Of a DNA stretch of 64,000 nt, positions 16,096 to 24,668 are shown one piece after another. Within the stretch, counting starts at the first letter, position 1. The number at the start of each line of letters is the position of its first letter. This DNA comes from Thermoleophilaceae bacterium (GTDB taxonomy: Bacteria; Actinomycetota; Thermoleophilia; Solirubrobacterales; Thermoleophilaceae), in assembly GCA_036378175.1 (NCBI GenBank), contig DASUWY010000007.1, positions 32,627 through 96,626 of the forward strand, written 5' to 3'. Both the position numbers and the translations under genes were made by a program. Under the pieces are notes generated by a model. It saw nothing but the letters and a program-made list of their open reading frames with translations. It was not told the DNA's origin and did no database searches.

Positions 16096-16320
16096 TCAGC
16101 CCCCGGCGATCGGGCGGCGCATGATCACGAGCTCGGCGTCCCTTGGCAGCTCGCGAACCTGCGTCGCGTGACCCTCGCCCTCGCTCACCACCGCGATGTA
16201 GCCCTCCTCCAACTCGCTCCGGAACGCCTCCACGGCCGCGTCGTAGGTGGTCTCGTCCGTGGCGGTCCAGTCCGCGAGCGTCGAGTGCCCGGTGGAGTCC
16301 ATGCGGATCAATCGGCCCAT
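16096..16320 (-). CDS. Small acidic protein of unknown function (74 aa)
   Basis: 74 residues, beginning MGRLIRMDSTGHSTLADW and ending LVIMRRPIAGG. It is soluble and acidic, and the segment TYDAAVEAFRSELEEGYIAV suggests a small alpha/beta fold. A strong ribosome-binding site (GAGGAGG) with 7-base spacing fixes the ATG at 16320. The start overlaps the 3' end of the GT87-like gene by 13 bases, so they are coupled. No function is visible. Confidence 0.7.
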   Translation of the reverse strand: MGRLIRMDSTGHSTLADWTATDETTYDAAVEAFRSELEEGYIAVVSEGEGHATQVRELPRDAELVIMRRPIAGG

Positions 16321-17543
16321 CGGAGAACCTCCTCTCGGGGAACGTGGACCGATTCTACGCCTGCCTCCCGCGCGCTTCGGAAGGCGAGCACGCCGAGCAG
16401 GCCCGCGAACGGGAGCGCCCACGAGAGGTAGAAGGCGTTGAGCTGAACCAGGGTGATGCCGCCCTTCGCGAGCGCGCTCGTGAGCGCGATCAGCAGCGCG
16501 GCGGCCGGGGTGAGGAGCGGCGCGCCGCGCCTGCGGAGTCCCTCCCAGGCCGCGAGCGCCATCAGGAACGGCAGGTGGTAGTAGCCGTTGGTGATCGGGT
16601 CGAGCAGGCAGCGCACGAGCAGGATCAGCGCCAGGAGGAGCAGCGCGTCCTCACGGGGTGCGCCGCGGCGGAGCCGCCACCATGCGAGCGCGAGCGCGAA
16701 CCCGGCCATCAGGATGAGCGGGTGGGCGATGGTGCCTATCAGCGCCGGCAGCGCGCGCGGCGGGGTGGTGGCGCCGTTCGGCAGGATCATCACGGGCACG
16801 TCCGTTCCGAAGCCGAACCAGATGTTCGTGGGCATCGCGGAGCCGGTGATCACGCCTGCGCCGTGGTTCGTGTGGAAGAAGCGGTGGATGTCGCCGGCGG
16901 CCATCGGCACGATCAGCGCGGCGGCCGTGGCCGTCGCGGCCAGGGCCATGCGCCAGCGCTGCCTGCCGGCTCCGGCGAGGGCCGGGAGAACGGCCAGCAG
17001 CGCCCACTGCTTCGTGGCTACCGCGGCGCCCAGCAGCAACCCGGCGGTGAGAGAGCGCCCGCGCGCTGCGGCCAGCAGCGCTCCCACGCACAGGGCCGCG
17101 GCGAGCAGCTCCTCGGGATGGCCGTAGCGGAGCGCCACGTTGGTGAGCGGGTTGAGCGCCACGAGGCCCGGCAGCAGCACGCACGCGAGCGCGGGGCGGC
17201 GCAGCTCGCGGAGGCGGCCGAAGAGGTACACCGCGAGCAGGCCGGCGGCGAGCAGGCAGGGGAACACGCCCAGGCGGTAGAGGTCCCGGTCGCTCCCTGC
17301 GCCGAGGTGCAGCCCGAGTGCCGCGAACGGCGCGCGCAGGATGAGCGAAAAGCCGCCCATCACAGGCTGTGTGACGAGGAAGTCGTGCACGCGGCCGTGG
17401 GCCAGCGCGCGGATCGGCGTGGCTGGGCAGTCGCAGAAGGTGGCAGGAGGTCCGGTGTAGTCCACGCCGAGGGGAGCGCGAACGGCCAGGAGCGCCGCTA
17501 GCGCTGTGACTGCGATGAGAACGGTGAGCTTGAGCTTGTGCAC
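16308..17543 (-). CDS. Polytopic glycosyltransferase, GT87/DUF2029-like
   Basis: 411 residues with about ten hydrophobic helices. The first extracytoplasmic loop after helix 1 begins APLGVDYTGPP, with acidic residues where GT-C enzymes place the catalytic Asp. Other features are GVFPCLLAAGLLAVYLFGRL, the charged motif NVALRYGHPEELL and GAAVATKQWALLAVLPAL; the last two resemble the polyprenyl-phosphate-mannose dependent mannosyltransferases. It would transfer a sugar from a lipid carrier outside the membrane. GTG start at 17543, 55 bases after the gatB stop. The GT-C assignment is moderately sure and the donor and acceptor are not shown. Confidence 0.7.
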   Translation of the reverse strand: MHKLKLTVLIAVTALAALLAVRAPLGVDYTGPPATFCDCPATPIRALAHGRVHDFLVTQPVMGGFSLILRAPFAALGLHLGAGSDRDLYRLGVFPCLLAAGLLAVYLFGRLRELRRPALACVLLPGLVALNPLTNVALRYGHPEELLAAALCVGALLAAARGRSLTAGLLLGAAVATKQWALLAVLPALAGAGRQRWRMALAATATAAALIVPMAAGDIHRFFHTNHGAGVITGSAMPTNIWFGFGTDVPVMILPNGATTPPRALPALIGTIAHPLILMAGFALALAWWRLRRGAPREDALLLLALILLVRCLLDPITNGYYHLPFLMALAAWEGLRRRGAPLLTPAAALLIALTSALAKGGITLVQLNAFYLSWALPFAGLLGVLAFRSAREAGVESVHVPREEVLRWAD

Positions 17544-17553
17544 GGCGTGCGGA

Positions 17554-17566
17554 GGGGGTTTCCCCC
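17554..17566. terminator. GGGGG/CCCCC hairpin after gatB
   Basis: Five G's (17554-17558) and five C's (17562-17566) close a three-base loop between gatB and the GT87-like gene. No T-run follows on either strand, so terminator function is doubtful; it may affect only the GT87 leader. Confidence 0.3.
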
Positions 17567-17598
17567 GTTATCGGCCCGCCGCGGGCGCTACGTGAGCT

Positions 17599-19026
17599 CT
17601 AGGAGCCGATCTTCTCGCGGATCAGTCGCTGCACTTCCCTGCCGTCGGCCCGGCCCTTCGTCTCGCGCATGATGGCGCCCATCAGCGCGCCGATCGCCTT
17701 CTGGTTGCCGGACCTGATCTGCTCGACGGCGGCCGGGTCAGCGTCGATGGCGGCCTGGACGATCGAGTCGAGCTCGTTGCTGTCGCCGATCGCCGCCAGG
17801 CCCTTCTCCTCCACGATCTGCCGCGGGTCGCCCCCGCTCTCCACCAGGGTGTCGAGCACGGTCATCGCGGCGTTGCGCGACACGCTCTTCGCCTCCACGA
17901 GGCCCACGAGCTGCGCGAGCGCCCCGGGCGTGACCTTGGTGTCCGCCGGGTCGGTCTCGCCGATGCGCTGCACGAGCTCGTTGCGCACCCAGTTGGCGAG
18001 CGTGCGGGCGTCCGCGGAGTCGGCCGCCAGCGCGGCCTCGAAGTAGTCGCCGAGCTCTGTGCGGAAGGCGAGGATGCGTGCCGTGTCCTCGGGCAGCCCG
18101 AGGTCGGACTCGAAGCGCTCGGCGCGGGCCGCGGGCAGCTCCGGGATGGCTGCGCGCGCCCGGTCGAGCATCTCCTGCGTGGGGGCCACCGGCACGAGGT
18201 CGGGCTCCGGGAAGTAGCGGTAGTCGTGCGCCTCCTCCTTCGAGCGCAGCGAGCTGAGCGAGCCCGTCTGCGGGTCGAAGTGCAGCGTCTCCTGCTCCAC
18301 CGCTCCGCCACCGCGGAGGATCTCCTCCTGCCGCTTGAGCTCCGCCTGGATGCCGCGTTCAAGGAAGCGGAACGAGTTCATGTTCTTCAGCTCGGTCTTG
18401 GTGCCGAGCGTGGTCTCGCCGACCGGGCGGATCGACACGTTGGCGTCGACGCGCAGCGACCCCTCCTCCATGTTCACGTCCGACACGCCGAGACGCTTGA
18501 GCGTCGCGCGCAGCAGCCTCCCCCACTCCGCCGCGTCCGAAGCGCTCCGCAGGTCCGGCTCCGACACGATCTCCACGAGCGGCGTGCCGCAGCGGTTGAA
18601 GTCCACCAGGCTCGCCTCGCTCCCATGGATGCGCCCCGTCGAGCTGGCGTGCACCAGCTTGGCCGCGTCCTCCTCGAGGTGCGCGCGGTGGATGCGAACG
18701 TCGCCGAGCCGGCCGTTGGTGGCAATCGGTTCGTCGTACTGCGAGATCTGGTAGGCCTTCGGCGAGTCGGGATAGAAGTAGTTCTTGCGGTGGAAGATCG
18801 AGCGCGGGGCGATCTCGCAGTCGAGCGCCATGCCGATCATCAGCCCGTAGTGGATCGCCTCGGCGTTCACCACGGGGAGCGCCCCCGGGAGCGCGAGGCA
18901 CACCGGGCACACGCGCGTGTTTGGCGGCTCGCCGAACGACAGCTCGCACGAGCAGAACATCTTCGTGCGCGTGCTGAGCTGCACGTGGATCTCGAGGCCG
19001 ATCACGGCTTCGTAGTTCTCAGCCAC
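17599..19026 (-). CDS. gatB: Asp/Glu-tRNA amidotransferase subunit B
   Basis: 475 residues from a GTG at 19026 that overlaps the gatA stop by 8 bases. It has the GatB opening YEAVIGLEIHVQLSTRTKMFCSC, the zinc-type pair VCPVCLALPGALP, the kinase-like cradle (KNYFYPDSPKAYQISQY, RIHRAHLEEDAAKL) and a helical tail/YqeY-like domain (LVEAKSVSRNAAMTVLDTLV) that grips tRNA. It activates mischarged Glu-tRNA(Gln) and Asp-tRNA(Asn) for amidation using ammonia from GatA. The single short GltX in this window is the expected partner if this organism uses the indirect Gln-tRNA route. Confidence 0.97.
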   Translation of the reverse strand: MAENYEAVIGLEIHVQLSTRTKMFCSCELSFGEPPNTRVCPVCLALPGALPVVNAEAIHYGLMIGMALDCEIAPRSIFHRKNYFYPDSPKAYQISQYDEPIATNGRLGDVRIHRAHLEEDAAKLVHASSTGRIHGSEASLVDFNRCGTPLVEIVSEPDLRSASDAAEWGRLLRATLKRLGVSDVNMEEGSLRVDANVSIRPVGETTLGTKTELKNMNSFRFLERGIQAELKRQEEILRGGGAVEQETLHFDPQTGSLSSLRSKEEAHDYRYFPEPDLVPVAPTQEMLDRARAAIPELPAARAERFESDLGLPEDTARILAFRTELGDYFEAALAADSADARTLANWVRNELVQRIGETDPADTKVTPGALAQLVGLVEAKSVSRNAAMTVLDTLVESGGDPRQIVEEKGLAAIGDSNELDSIVQAAIDADPAAVEQIRSGNQKAIGALMGAIMRETKGRADGREVQRLIREKIGS

Positions 19027-20425
19027 GGGCCCTGCTCCCGTCGAATCCGATCGCCCGCTCGAGCGCGTGCGCGGCGTCGAGAATGCGGTTCTCGCTGAAC
19101 GCCGGGCCCGCGAGCTGGAGGCCCACCGGGAGTCCCTCCGAAAGGCCCACCGGGATCGACACCGCCGGGATGCCGGCCAGCGACATCGGCACGGTGAAGT
19201 AGTCGGACAGGTACATCGCGAGCGGATCCTTCGTCCGCTCACCGAGCTTGAACGCGACCGTCGGTGACGTGGGCGTGACCACCACGTCCACGCGGCCGAA
19301 GGCGTCGCGGAAATCGTCAGCGATCTTGGTCCGCACGCGCTGCGCCCGCCCGTAGTAGGCGTCGTAGTAACCCGAGGAGAGCGCGTAGGTGCCGAGCATG
19401 ATGCGGCGCTTGACCTCTGCGCCGAAGCCATCGTGGCGCGTGTTCTCGTACATCGAGAGCAGATCGCCGTTCCCGCTGCGGATGCCGTAGCGCACGCCGT
19501 CGTAGCGGGCGAGGTTCGCGCTCGCCTCGGCCGGCGCGAGCACGTAGTAGGCGGACAGCCCGTAGCCGGCGTGCGGCAGCTCGATCTCCTGCACCGCGCC
19601 GCCGAGCTCCTCGATCCTGGCGATCGCCGCGCGGCAGGCCTCCACCACTCCCGGCTCGACGCCCTCCTCCTCGAGGCCCCACACGCCGAAGCGGAGGCCG
19701 TCGAGCCTCTCGGCGCTCGGCAGCTCCACCTCGTGCGGATAGTCGAGCGAGGTGGAGTCGCAGCAGTCGCGCCCGACCATGTGGCGGAACAGCAGCGCGG
19801 CGTCGGTGGTGTCGCGCGTGAGCGGGCCGCACTGGTCGAGCGATGAGGCGAAGGCGATCATCCCGTAGCGCGACACCGCGCCGTAGGTGGGCTTGAGACC
19901 GACGATGCCGCAGAGCGCGGCGGGCTGGCGTATCGAGCCGCCCGTGTCGGTGCCGATCGCCCACGGCGCGGTGCCGGCCGCCACAGCCGCGGCCGAGCCG
20001 CCGCTCGACCCGCCAGGCACCCGCTCGGTGTCCCACGGGTTGCGCACCGGGCCGAACCCCGAGTTCTCGTTCGACGATCCCATCGCGAACTCGTCCATGT
20101 TCGTCTTGCCGAGCACCGGCGCCCCGGCCGCCACGAGGCGCTCGACCGAGGTGGCGGTGTACGGTGGCCTGTAGCCCTCGAGGATGCGCGAGCCGGCCGC
20201 GCTCGGCACGCCCTTCACGCAGAAGAGGTCCTTCACGGCGAGCGGTACCCCGCCTATCGGACCGCCCGAAGCCTCCGGCGCGTCCTCCGCGACCCACAGG
20301 TACGAGCCGAGCTCGTCGCCCGACGCGCGCTCGCGGTAGAAGTCGAAGAGCTCGCGCGGGTCGAGCTCGCCCGCGCCGATGCGCTCCGCCGCCTGAGCGG
20401 CGGTGAGCTCCAGCAGGTGGCTCAT
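19019..20425 (-). CDS. gatA: Asp/Glu-tRNA amidotransferase subunit A
   Basis: 468-residue amidase-signature enzyme. The Ser-cisSer-Lys triad is visible as Lys65 (LAVKDLFCVKG), Ser140 in VPGGSSGGSAAAVAAG and Ser164 in GTDTGGSIRQPAAL. It hydrolyses glutamine and channels ammonia to GatB. ATG at 20425 overlaps the gatC stop by 4 bases (ATGA). Confidence 0.97.
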   Translation of the reverse strand: MSHLLELTAAQAAERIGAGELDPRELFDFYRERASGDELGSYLWVAEDAPEASGGPIGGVPLAVKDLFCVKGVPSAAGSRILEGYRPPYTATSVERLVAAGAPVLGKTNMDEFAMGSSNENSGFGPVRNPWDTERVPGGSSGGSAAAVAAGTAPWAIGTDTGGSIRQPAALCGIVGLKPTYGAVSRYGMIAFASSLDQCGPLTRDTTDAALLFRHMVGRDCCDSTSLDYPHEVELPSAERLDGLRFGVWGLEEEGVEPGVVEACRAAIARIEELGGAVQEIELPHAGYGLSAYYVLAPAEASANLARYDGVRYGIRSGNGDLLSMYENTRHDGFGAEVKRRIMLGTYALSSGYYDAYYGRAQRVRTKIADDFRDAFGRVDVVVTPTSPTVAFKLGERTKDPLAMYLSDYFTVPMSLAGIPAVSIPVGLSEGLPVGLQLAGPAFSENRILDAAHALERAIGFDGSRARG

Positions 20426-20706
20426 GCGCCGGGACTCGGGACGCGGAAGCCCTCGTCCGATGCGTCGGGCGCCTGCTCGAGGATCTCGTCGCGCGGCCAG
20501 CTCGGGCGCGGCTCGTCCGCGCGCAGCACGTTCTCGAGCTCCACCACCGCGGTGGTGGGCTCCACCCCGTCCAGGTCGAGCTGGGAGATGTTCTCGATGT
20601 GGTCGAGCACGGCGGAGAGCTCGCTCGACATGCGCTCCACCTCTTCGTCGGTGAGCTTGAGCCGTGCGAGCCGCGCCACGTGCAGCACCTGGTCGCGATC
20701 GATCAT
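20422..20706 (-). CDS. gatC: Asp/Glu-tRNA amidotransferase subunit C
   Basis: 94 residues: two N-terminal helices (DQVLHVARLARLKLTDEEV, SELSAVLDHIENISQLD) followed by the extended strand TTAVVELENVLRADEPRPS that wraps between GatA and GatB. It stabilises the amidotransferase complex. First gene of gatCAB; 41 bases separate it from the divergent membrane protein gene. Confidence 0.95.
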   Translation of the reverse strand: MIDRDQVLHVARLARLKLTDEEVERMSSELSAVLDHIENISQLDLDGVEPTTAVVELENVLRADEPRPSWPRDEILEQAPDASDEGFRVPSPGA

Positions 20707-20747
20707 CCGACGGGCGATTGTACGGAGGTCATTTAGGATGCCCGGCC

Positions 20748-21191
20748 GTGAGCGCGGCGAAGGCGGAACGGCTGGTGGTCCTCACGATGCGGATGCTGGC
20801 CGTGACCTTCGCCGTGGTGGGGCTGCTCTTCATCATCACGCCGAACGGCGTGCTCGGCCGGATCGACGACGTGGGCAACTGGATCGGCAGCTTCCCCACC
20901 GCCCCGCAGAGCAGCGAGAAGCTCTGGCTCGCGCTCGCCTTCGCCTACATGACGGTGATCACCGGCATCGCGCTCGTGATCTCCACCGACGTCGGCCGCT
21001 ACCGCCCGTTCCTGCTGGTGCTCGCGGCGGGCAAGGCCGCGTCGTCGCTCGCGGCGGGGGCCTTCTTCGTCTTCCACGACAACGTCTTCATCTACCTCCT
21101 CAACTTCATCGTGGACGGCACGCTCGTCGCGATCGTGCTCGGCTGCTGGGTGATCTCGGCGCCGCTCGAACGGCGGGTCGCGCCCACCTGA
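20748..21191 (+). CDS. Four-helix membrane protein of unknown function
   Basis: 147 residues from a GTG at 20748, with four predicted helices (about 9-30, 50-72, 78-103, 110-135) and the polar loop VGNWIGSFPTAPQSSEKLW after the first. TAGGAT 8 bases upstream could be a -10 box for a near-leaderless message. The family is not recognised. Its stop codon is in the same frame as the GMC oxidoreductase that follows, with no start codon in the 20 codons between; see findings. Confidence 0.7.
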   Translation: MSAAKAERLVVLTMRMLAVTFAVVGLLFIITPNGVLGRIDDVGNWIGSFPTAPQSSEKLWLALAFAYMTVITGIALVISTDVGRYRPFLLVLAAGKAASSLAAGAFFVFHDNVFIYLLNFIVDGTLVAIVLGCWVISAPLERRVAPT

Positions 21192-21251
21192 AGGGGCGCC
21201 CCGGGCCTCACCGCGCCGGAGCTTCGGATTTTCGCCGCGTTCGCCGAGGCG

Positions 21252-23105
21252 GTGCTGCCGCCGGGCGGCGCGCTTCCGAGCGCGTCGGAGGTTGGCGTGG
21301 CCGAACCGGTGTCTGGCTTCGTTGCGGGCGCGCCCGGGCGGGTGCGCCTGGTGGTCCGGCTCGGGCTCCGCGCACTCGAGCTCACCGCCTTCCCGCGCCG
21401 CTTCTCGCACATGCCGCTCGAGCGCCGCTCCGCGCATCTCGAGAAGCTCGAGGGCAGCCGCCTCAGCTTCCTGCGCGACCTCTTCCTCCTCTTCAAGACG
21501 CTCACCGGCGTTGGCTACTCGCGCGACCTGCGGGTGCAGCAGGTGGTGGGCGTGGAGGCGCGCTGCGAGGGCACGCCGTCTCCGCTGCGGCTCGACCCGG
21601 AGGCCATGCGCGCGCCGGCCGACGTGGAGCGCTGCGACGTGGTGGTGGTGGGCTCAGGGGCTGGGGGCGCCTCCGCCGCGCGGGTGCTGAGCGAGGCCGG
21701 GCTGTCCGTGATCGTGGTGGAGGAAGGCGATTACTACGACGCGTCCTCCTACTCCACCGACGTGTTCGAGGCGCTGCCGCGGCTCTACCGCGACTCGGGG
21801 CTGACCGTGGCCGAGGGCCGGCCGGCGATCCCGCTGCCGGTGGGCCGCTGCGTGGGCGGCACGACGGTGATCAACTCGGGCACCTGCTTCCGCGCGCCGG
21901 GCGACATCCTCGTGCGCTGGCGCGAGGAGCACGGGATCGACTGGGCCACCGACCTCGACGGGGAGTTCGAGGCGGTTGAGGCCGCTCTCAACGTCACGCC
22001 GGTCGTAGAGGGCGCGGTGGGGCGCAACGCGGAGCTGTGCCGGATCGGGGCCGAGGCGATTGGCGCTTCGAATCACCCGCTGGCGCGCAACGCCGCCGAC
22101 GTGACGTGCTGCGGCTCCTGCCCAACCGGCTGCGCGATCGACGCCAAGATGGCCATGCACGTGTCCGAGCTGCCGCGTGCGGTGGCGGCGGGGGCGCGTA
22201 TCCGCGCGGGCGCGCGCGTGACGCGCGTGCTCGTGGACGGCGGGCGTGCGGTGGGCGTGAAGTGCCGTGGCGGTTACGAGGTGCGGGCGCGCGCCGTGGT
22301 GCTGGCCGCCGGCGCGCTCGGCACGCCCGAGCTGCTGCTCCGCCAGGGCCTCGCGAACTCCTCGGGCGCGCTCGGCCGCCACCTGCACATCCACCCGGCC
22401 TGCTGGGTGGGCGCGCTCTACGACGAGCCGGTGCGCGGCTGGGACGGCGTGATGCAGAGCTGGGCCGTGGACGAGTGGAACGACCGCGGGCTGTTCCTCG
22501 AGGCCACCTTCAGCCCGCTCGCGTTCGGCGGCCACTGGTTGCGCGGCGCCGGCGCTCCGTACAAGGCTCGCCTGGAGCGGTTCGACCACCTGGGCGTGAT
22601 CGGCGTGCACCTCTCGGACAGGTCGGAGGGCCGCGTGGCGGTGTCGCCGGGCGGCGGGAGGGCGAAGATCACCTACAGGCTCACGCGTGACGACGCCGCG
22701 GCGCTCCGCTTCGGCATCGCGCGCGCGGCGGACGTGCACTTCGCCGCCGGCGCGACCGAGGTGTATCCGCAGGTGGGCCGCGTGTCGGTGCTGAGGCCCG
22801 GCGAGCAGACGCCGCTCGTGGAGCAGGGGCGCTTCCATCCGGGCGAGATGCGGCTCGAGGGCTTCCACCCGATGGGCACGACCCGCATGGGCCGGGACCC
22901 GCGCACCTCGGTGGTGGCTCCATCCGGGCAGGCCCACGACCTGCCAGGCCTCTACGTGGCGGACACCGGCGTGTTCCCCACGTCGCTGCGGGTGAACCCG
23001 ATGATCACGGTGATGGCGGTGGCCCGCCGGGTGGCGACCGGGCTCGCCGAGGAGCTCACGTCAGGCGCGGCGCCCATGGCTCCGGCTCGATCCGAAGCGC
23101 GTTGA
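21252..23105 (+). CDS. GMC-family FAD oxidoreductase
   Basis: 617 residues from the first available GTG (21252). The first 120 residues resemble the small-subunit-like N-terminal region of gluconate/alcohol dehydrogenase-type GMC proteins. The FAD site is CDVVVVGSGAGGASAARVL (about 129-147), then GRCVGGTTVINSGTCFRAP, a Cys cluster CCGSCPTGCAIDAK, the HPMGTTRMG block and the closing RVNPMITVMAVARR. It should oxidise an alcohol or sugar and pass electrons to a carrier rather than oxygen. Conserved-looking sequence (LTAPELRIFAAFAEA) continues upstream of the GTG without any start codon. Its end overlaps the convergent CMD-family gene by 50 bases. Confidence 0.85.
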   Translation: MLPPGGALPSASEVGVAEPVSGFVAGAPGRVRLVVRLGLRALELTAFPRRFSHMPLERRSAHLEKLEGSRLSFLRDLFLLFKTLTGVGYSRDLRVQQVVGVEARCEGTPSPLRLDPEAMRAPADVERCDVVVVGSGAGGASAARVLSEAGLSVIVVEEGDYYDASSYSTDVFEALPRLYRDSGLTVAEGRPAIPLPVGRCVGGTTVINSGTCFRAPGDILVRWREEHGIDWATDLDGEFEAVEAALNVTPVVEGAVGRNAELCRIGAEAIGASNHPLARNAADVTCCGSCPTGCAIDAKMAMHVSELPRAVAAGARIRAGARVTRVLVDGGRAVGVKCRGGYEVRARAVVLAAGALGTPELLLRQGLANSSGALGRHLHIHPACWVGALYDEPVRGWDGVMQSWAVDEWNDRGLFLEATFSPLAFGGHWLRGAGAPYKARLERFDHLGVIGVHLSDRSEGRVAVSPGGGRAKITYRLTRDDAAALRFGIARAADVHFAAGATEVYPQVGRVSVLRPGEQTPLVEQGRFHPGEMRLEGFHPMGTTRMGRDPRTSVVAPSGQAHDLPGLYVADTGVFPTSLRVNPMITVMAVARRVATGLAEELTSGAAPMAPARSEAR

Positions 23106-23607
23106 TCACGTAGGAGATCGCCCGGTACCAGCCGGCGAGGAACACGAGCTCGATCAGCTGCTCGTCGGACCAGTGCTTGCGCAGCCGCTCCCAGAGCTTG
23201 TCCGTGACCTCCGCCGTGGCCTGCAGCTGGTCGCATAGGTGGATGAGCATGGCGTCGCGCGCGGGCCAGTGGTGGACCTCGCCTGGCACGGTGGCGCGAA
23301 TCTCATCCGCGGTGAGCTCATCGAAGAGGGCCGCGTGCACGCCCCACTCGTAGCCGGCGCCATTGAGCGCGGTGGTCCTCAGGATCACGAGCTCGCGCTC
23401 GCGCGGCTCGATCGTGTTGTGGGCGAGCAGCCCGGCACCCAGCGGGCGCATGCGGCTCGCGAGGTCGAAGTGGATGGCGAGCGTGCGGAACAGCTTGAGC
23501 GGCTCGATTCCCGGCGGCATGAGCTTGCCGAGGTACTGCTCGACGTCTGCCTCGTACGGCGGCTCGAGCGGCCTGATGCGGGCGGCGGGCACGGCGGCGG
23601 TGGTCAT
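23056..23607 (-). CDS. Carboxymuconolactone decarboxylase-family protein
   Basis: 183 residues, all-helical AhpD-like fold. The diagnostic region is IEPRERELVILRTTALNGAGYEWGVH, with YEWGVH in place of the CxxC of peroxidase-type AhpD; so this is a CMD-like enzyme without the redox pair. A second family block is LIELVFLAGWYRAISYVINAL. The ATG at 23607 has AAAGGAT upstream. The gene is divergent from an HxlR regulator and has two 17-bp palindromes on its promoter. The substrate is unknown; an aromatic or reactive small molecule is an inference from family and regulator. Confidence 0.85.
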   Translation of the reverse strand: MTTAAVPAARIRPLEPPYEADVEQYLGKLMPPGIEPLKLFRTLAIHFDLASRMRPLGAGLLAHNTIEPRERELVILRTTALNGAGYEWGVHAALFDELTADEIRATVPGEVHHWPARDAMLIHLCDQLQATAEVTDKLWERLRKHWSDEQLIELVFLAGWYRAISYVINALRIEPEPWAPRLT

Positions 23608-23621
23608 CGCATCTATCCTTT

Positions 23622-23664
23622 GCTTCGAATGCCGAAGCAGGAGTGTAGCTTCTGAATTCGAAGC
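23622..23664. promoter_or_regulatory. Two tandem 17-bp operators, GCTTC-N7-GAAGC
   Basis: Palindrome 1 (23622-23638) is GCTTCGAATGCCGAAGC and palindrome 2 (23648-23664) is GCTTCTGAATTCGAAGC. Both have 5-base arms, a 7-base centre and the same AGG flank; centres are 26 bp apart. Palindrome 2 is exactly the 17-bp spacer of the promoter of the CMD-family gene, and palindrome 1 covers its transcription start. The adjacent HxlR protein is the natural candidate to bind both. Confidence 0.7.
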
Positions 23665-23670
23665 AGGCAA
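23642..23670 (-). promoter_or_regulatory. Promoter of the CMD-family gene
   Basis: Minus strand: TTGCCT (23670-23665), 17-base spacer formed by the second palindrome, TACACT (23647-23642). The predicted start near 23635 gives a leader of about 28 bases with AAAGGAT before the ATG. Confidence 0.6.
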
Positions 23671-23693
23671 CTAATCCGCGTCCCGGACGACCG

Positions 23694-24017
23694 GTGCGAG
23701 GCTCCACCACCGGGCGGCCGATGATGGCGCTGCTCGACCTGCTGGGTCGGCGCTGGACGCTGCGCGTGCTCTGGGAGCTGCGGGATGGAAGCGCGCTCAC
23801 CTTCCGCGACCTTCAGCAGCGCTGCGGCGGCATGTCCTCGAGCGTGCTGGCCCAGCGGCTCGCGGAGCTCGCCGAGGCCGGCGTCGTCTCGAGCTCGGAT
23901 GGCACGGGGTACGCGCTCACCGGCGAGGGACGCACGCTGCTCCATGCGCTCGCCCCGCTCGACAGCTGGGCCAAGCGCTGGGCGCGGCGGGTCAGCGCAG
24001 GTGAGCGGTCTCGTTGA
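23694..24017 (+). CDS. HxlR-family transcriptional regulator
   Basis: 107 residues from a GTG at 23694 (an in-frame stop lies just upstream; ATG at 23721 is the alternative). The core is MALLDLLGRRWTLRVLWELR, ALTFRDLQQRCGGMSSSVLA, LAELAEAGVV and a short wing, typical of HxlR. It is divergent from the CMD-family gene, and two palindromes lie between them. Its last 26 bases overlap the end of the convergent phosphatase gene. Ligand unknown. Confidence 0.85.
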   Translation: MRGSTTGRPMMALLDLLGRRWTLRVLWELRDGSALTFRDLQQRCGGMSSSVLAQRLAELAEAGVVSSSDGTGYALTGEGRTLLHALAPLDSWAKRWARRVSAGERSR

Positions 24018-24654
24018 AGTAGCGCAGCAGCCAGCGGCCGTCGGCGAAGCGCACGACGCGGGTGATCGAGGTGTTGTCCACCTGCACGAACGCGAACGGG
24101 CGGCTGTTCGTCACCTGGCGGCAGATCTCGGCGATCACGCCGCCGTGAAGCACGGCCGCCCCGGTGGCGCCCGCGCCCACCTCGTCGGCCATGCGGGTGA
24201 GACCCCGCTGCACACGCTCGGAGAAGCGCTCCATGCGCTCCGCGCCGGGGATCACGTCCCAGCGCTCCTCGCGGAACAGCCGCTCCACCAGCGGATCGCG
24301 GTTGTGCACGCGGATGCGGAACTCGCCTCCCTCCCACTCGCCCAGCATGATCTCGCGCAGCTCCGGTACCACCTCGGGCTCGAGCCCCGTGCGCTCCGCC
24401 ACGGGGGCGGCCGTCTGCGACGTTCGCTGTAGCGGCGTGACGAACAGCTTCGCGAGCGGCTCGCGAGTGACCCACTCGGCCATCTTCTCGGCCTGTGCCC
24501 GCCCTTCTGGGGCGAGCGGCGGGTCGCTGTGGCCCTCGAGCAGCTCGAATGGCTCATCGGCCACCGCGGCCTGCGAGGCGCCATGGCGAATGAGCAGGAG
24601 GTCGGTGGCGTCCGGCGGGAGCTGGAACCCGCGCTGCGGGTAGGTGTCCGGCAT
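23992..24654 (-). CDS. Histidine phosphatase (phosphoglycerate-mutase-like)
   Basis: 220 residues. The phosphohistidine motif is LLLIRHGASQ (Arg23-His24-Gly25), followed by EGHSDPPLAPEGRAQAE, the Arg-containing VTPLQRTSQTAAPVAERTG, the acid motif LREIMLGEWEGGEF, and the second catalytic His in VLHGGVIAEICRQ. This is a dPGM/CobC/SixA-type enzyme with a broad substrate range; the true substrate is not shown. ATG at 24654, 14 bases after the upstream membrane protein gene: last gene of a folD-led operon. Confidence 0.85.
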   Translation of the reverse strand: MPDTYPQRGFQLPPDATDLLLIRHGASQAAVADEPFELLEGHSDPPLAPEGRAQAEKMAEWVTREPLAKLFVTPLQRTSQTAAPVAERTGLEPEVVPELREIMLGEWEGGEFRIRVHNRDPLVERLFREERWDVIPGAERMERFSERVQRGLTRMADEVGAGATGAAVLHGGVIAEICRQVTNSRPFAFVQVDNTSITRVVRFADGRWLLRYFNETAHLR

Positions 24655-24668
24655 CTGCGGCGCGGAGA

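Noticed and set aside
16143..17501. 452-codon plus-strand frame over the GT87-like gene
   Set aside because: Arg/Gln/Glu-rich low-complexity shadow without domain features.
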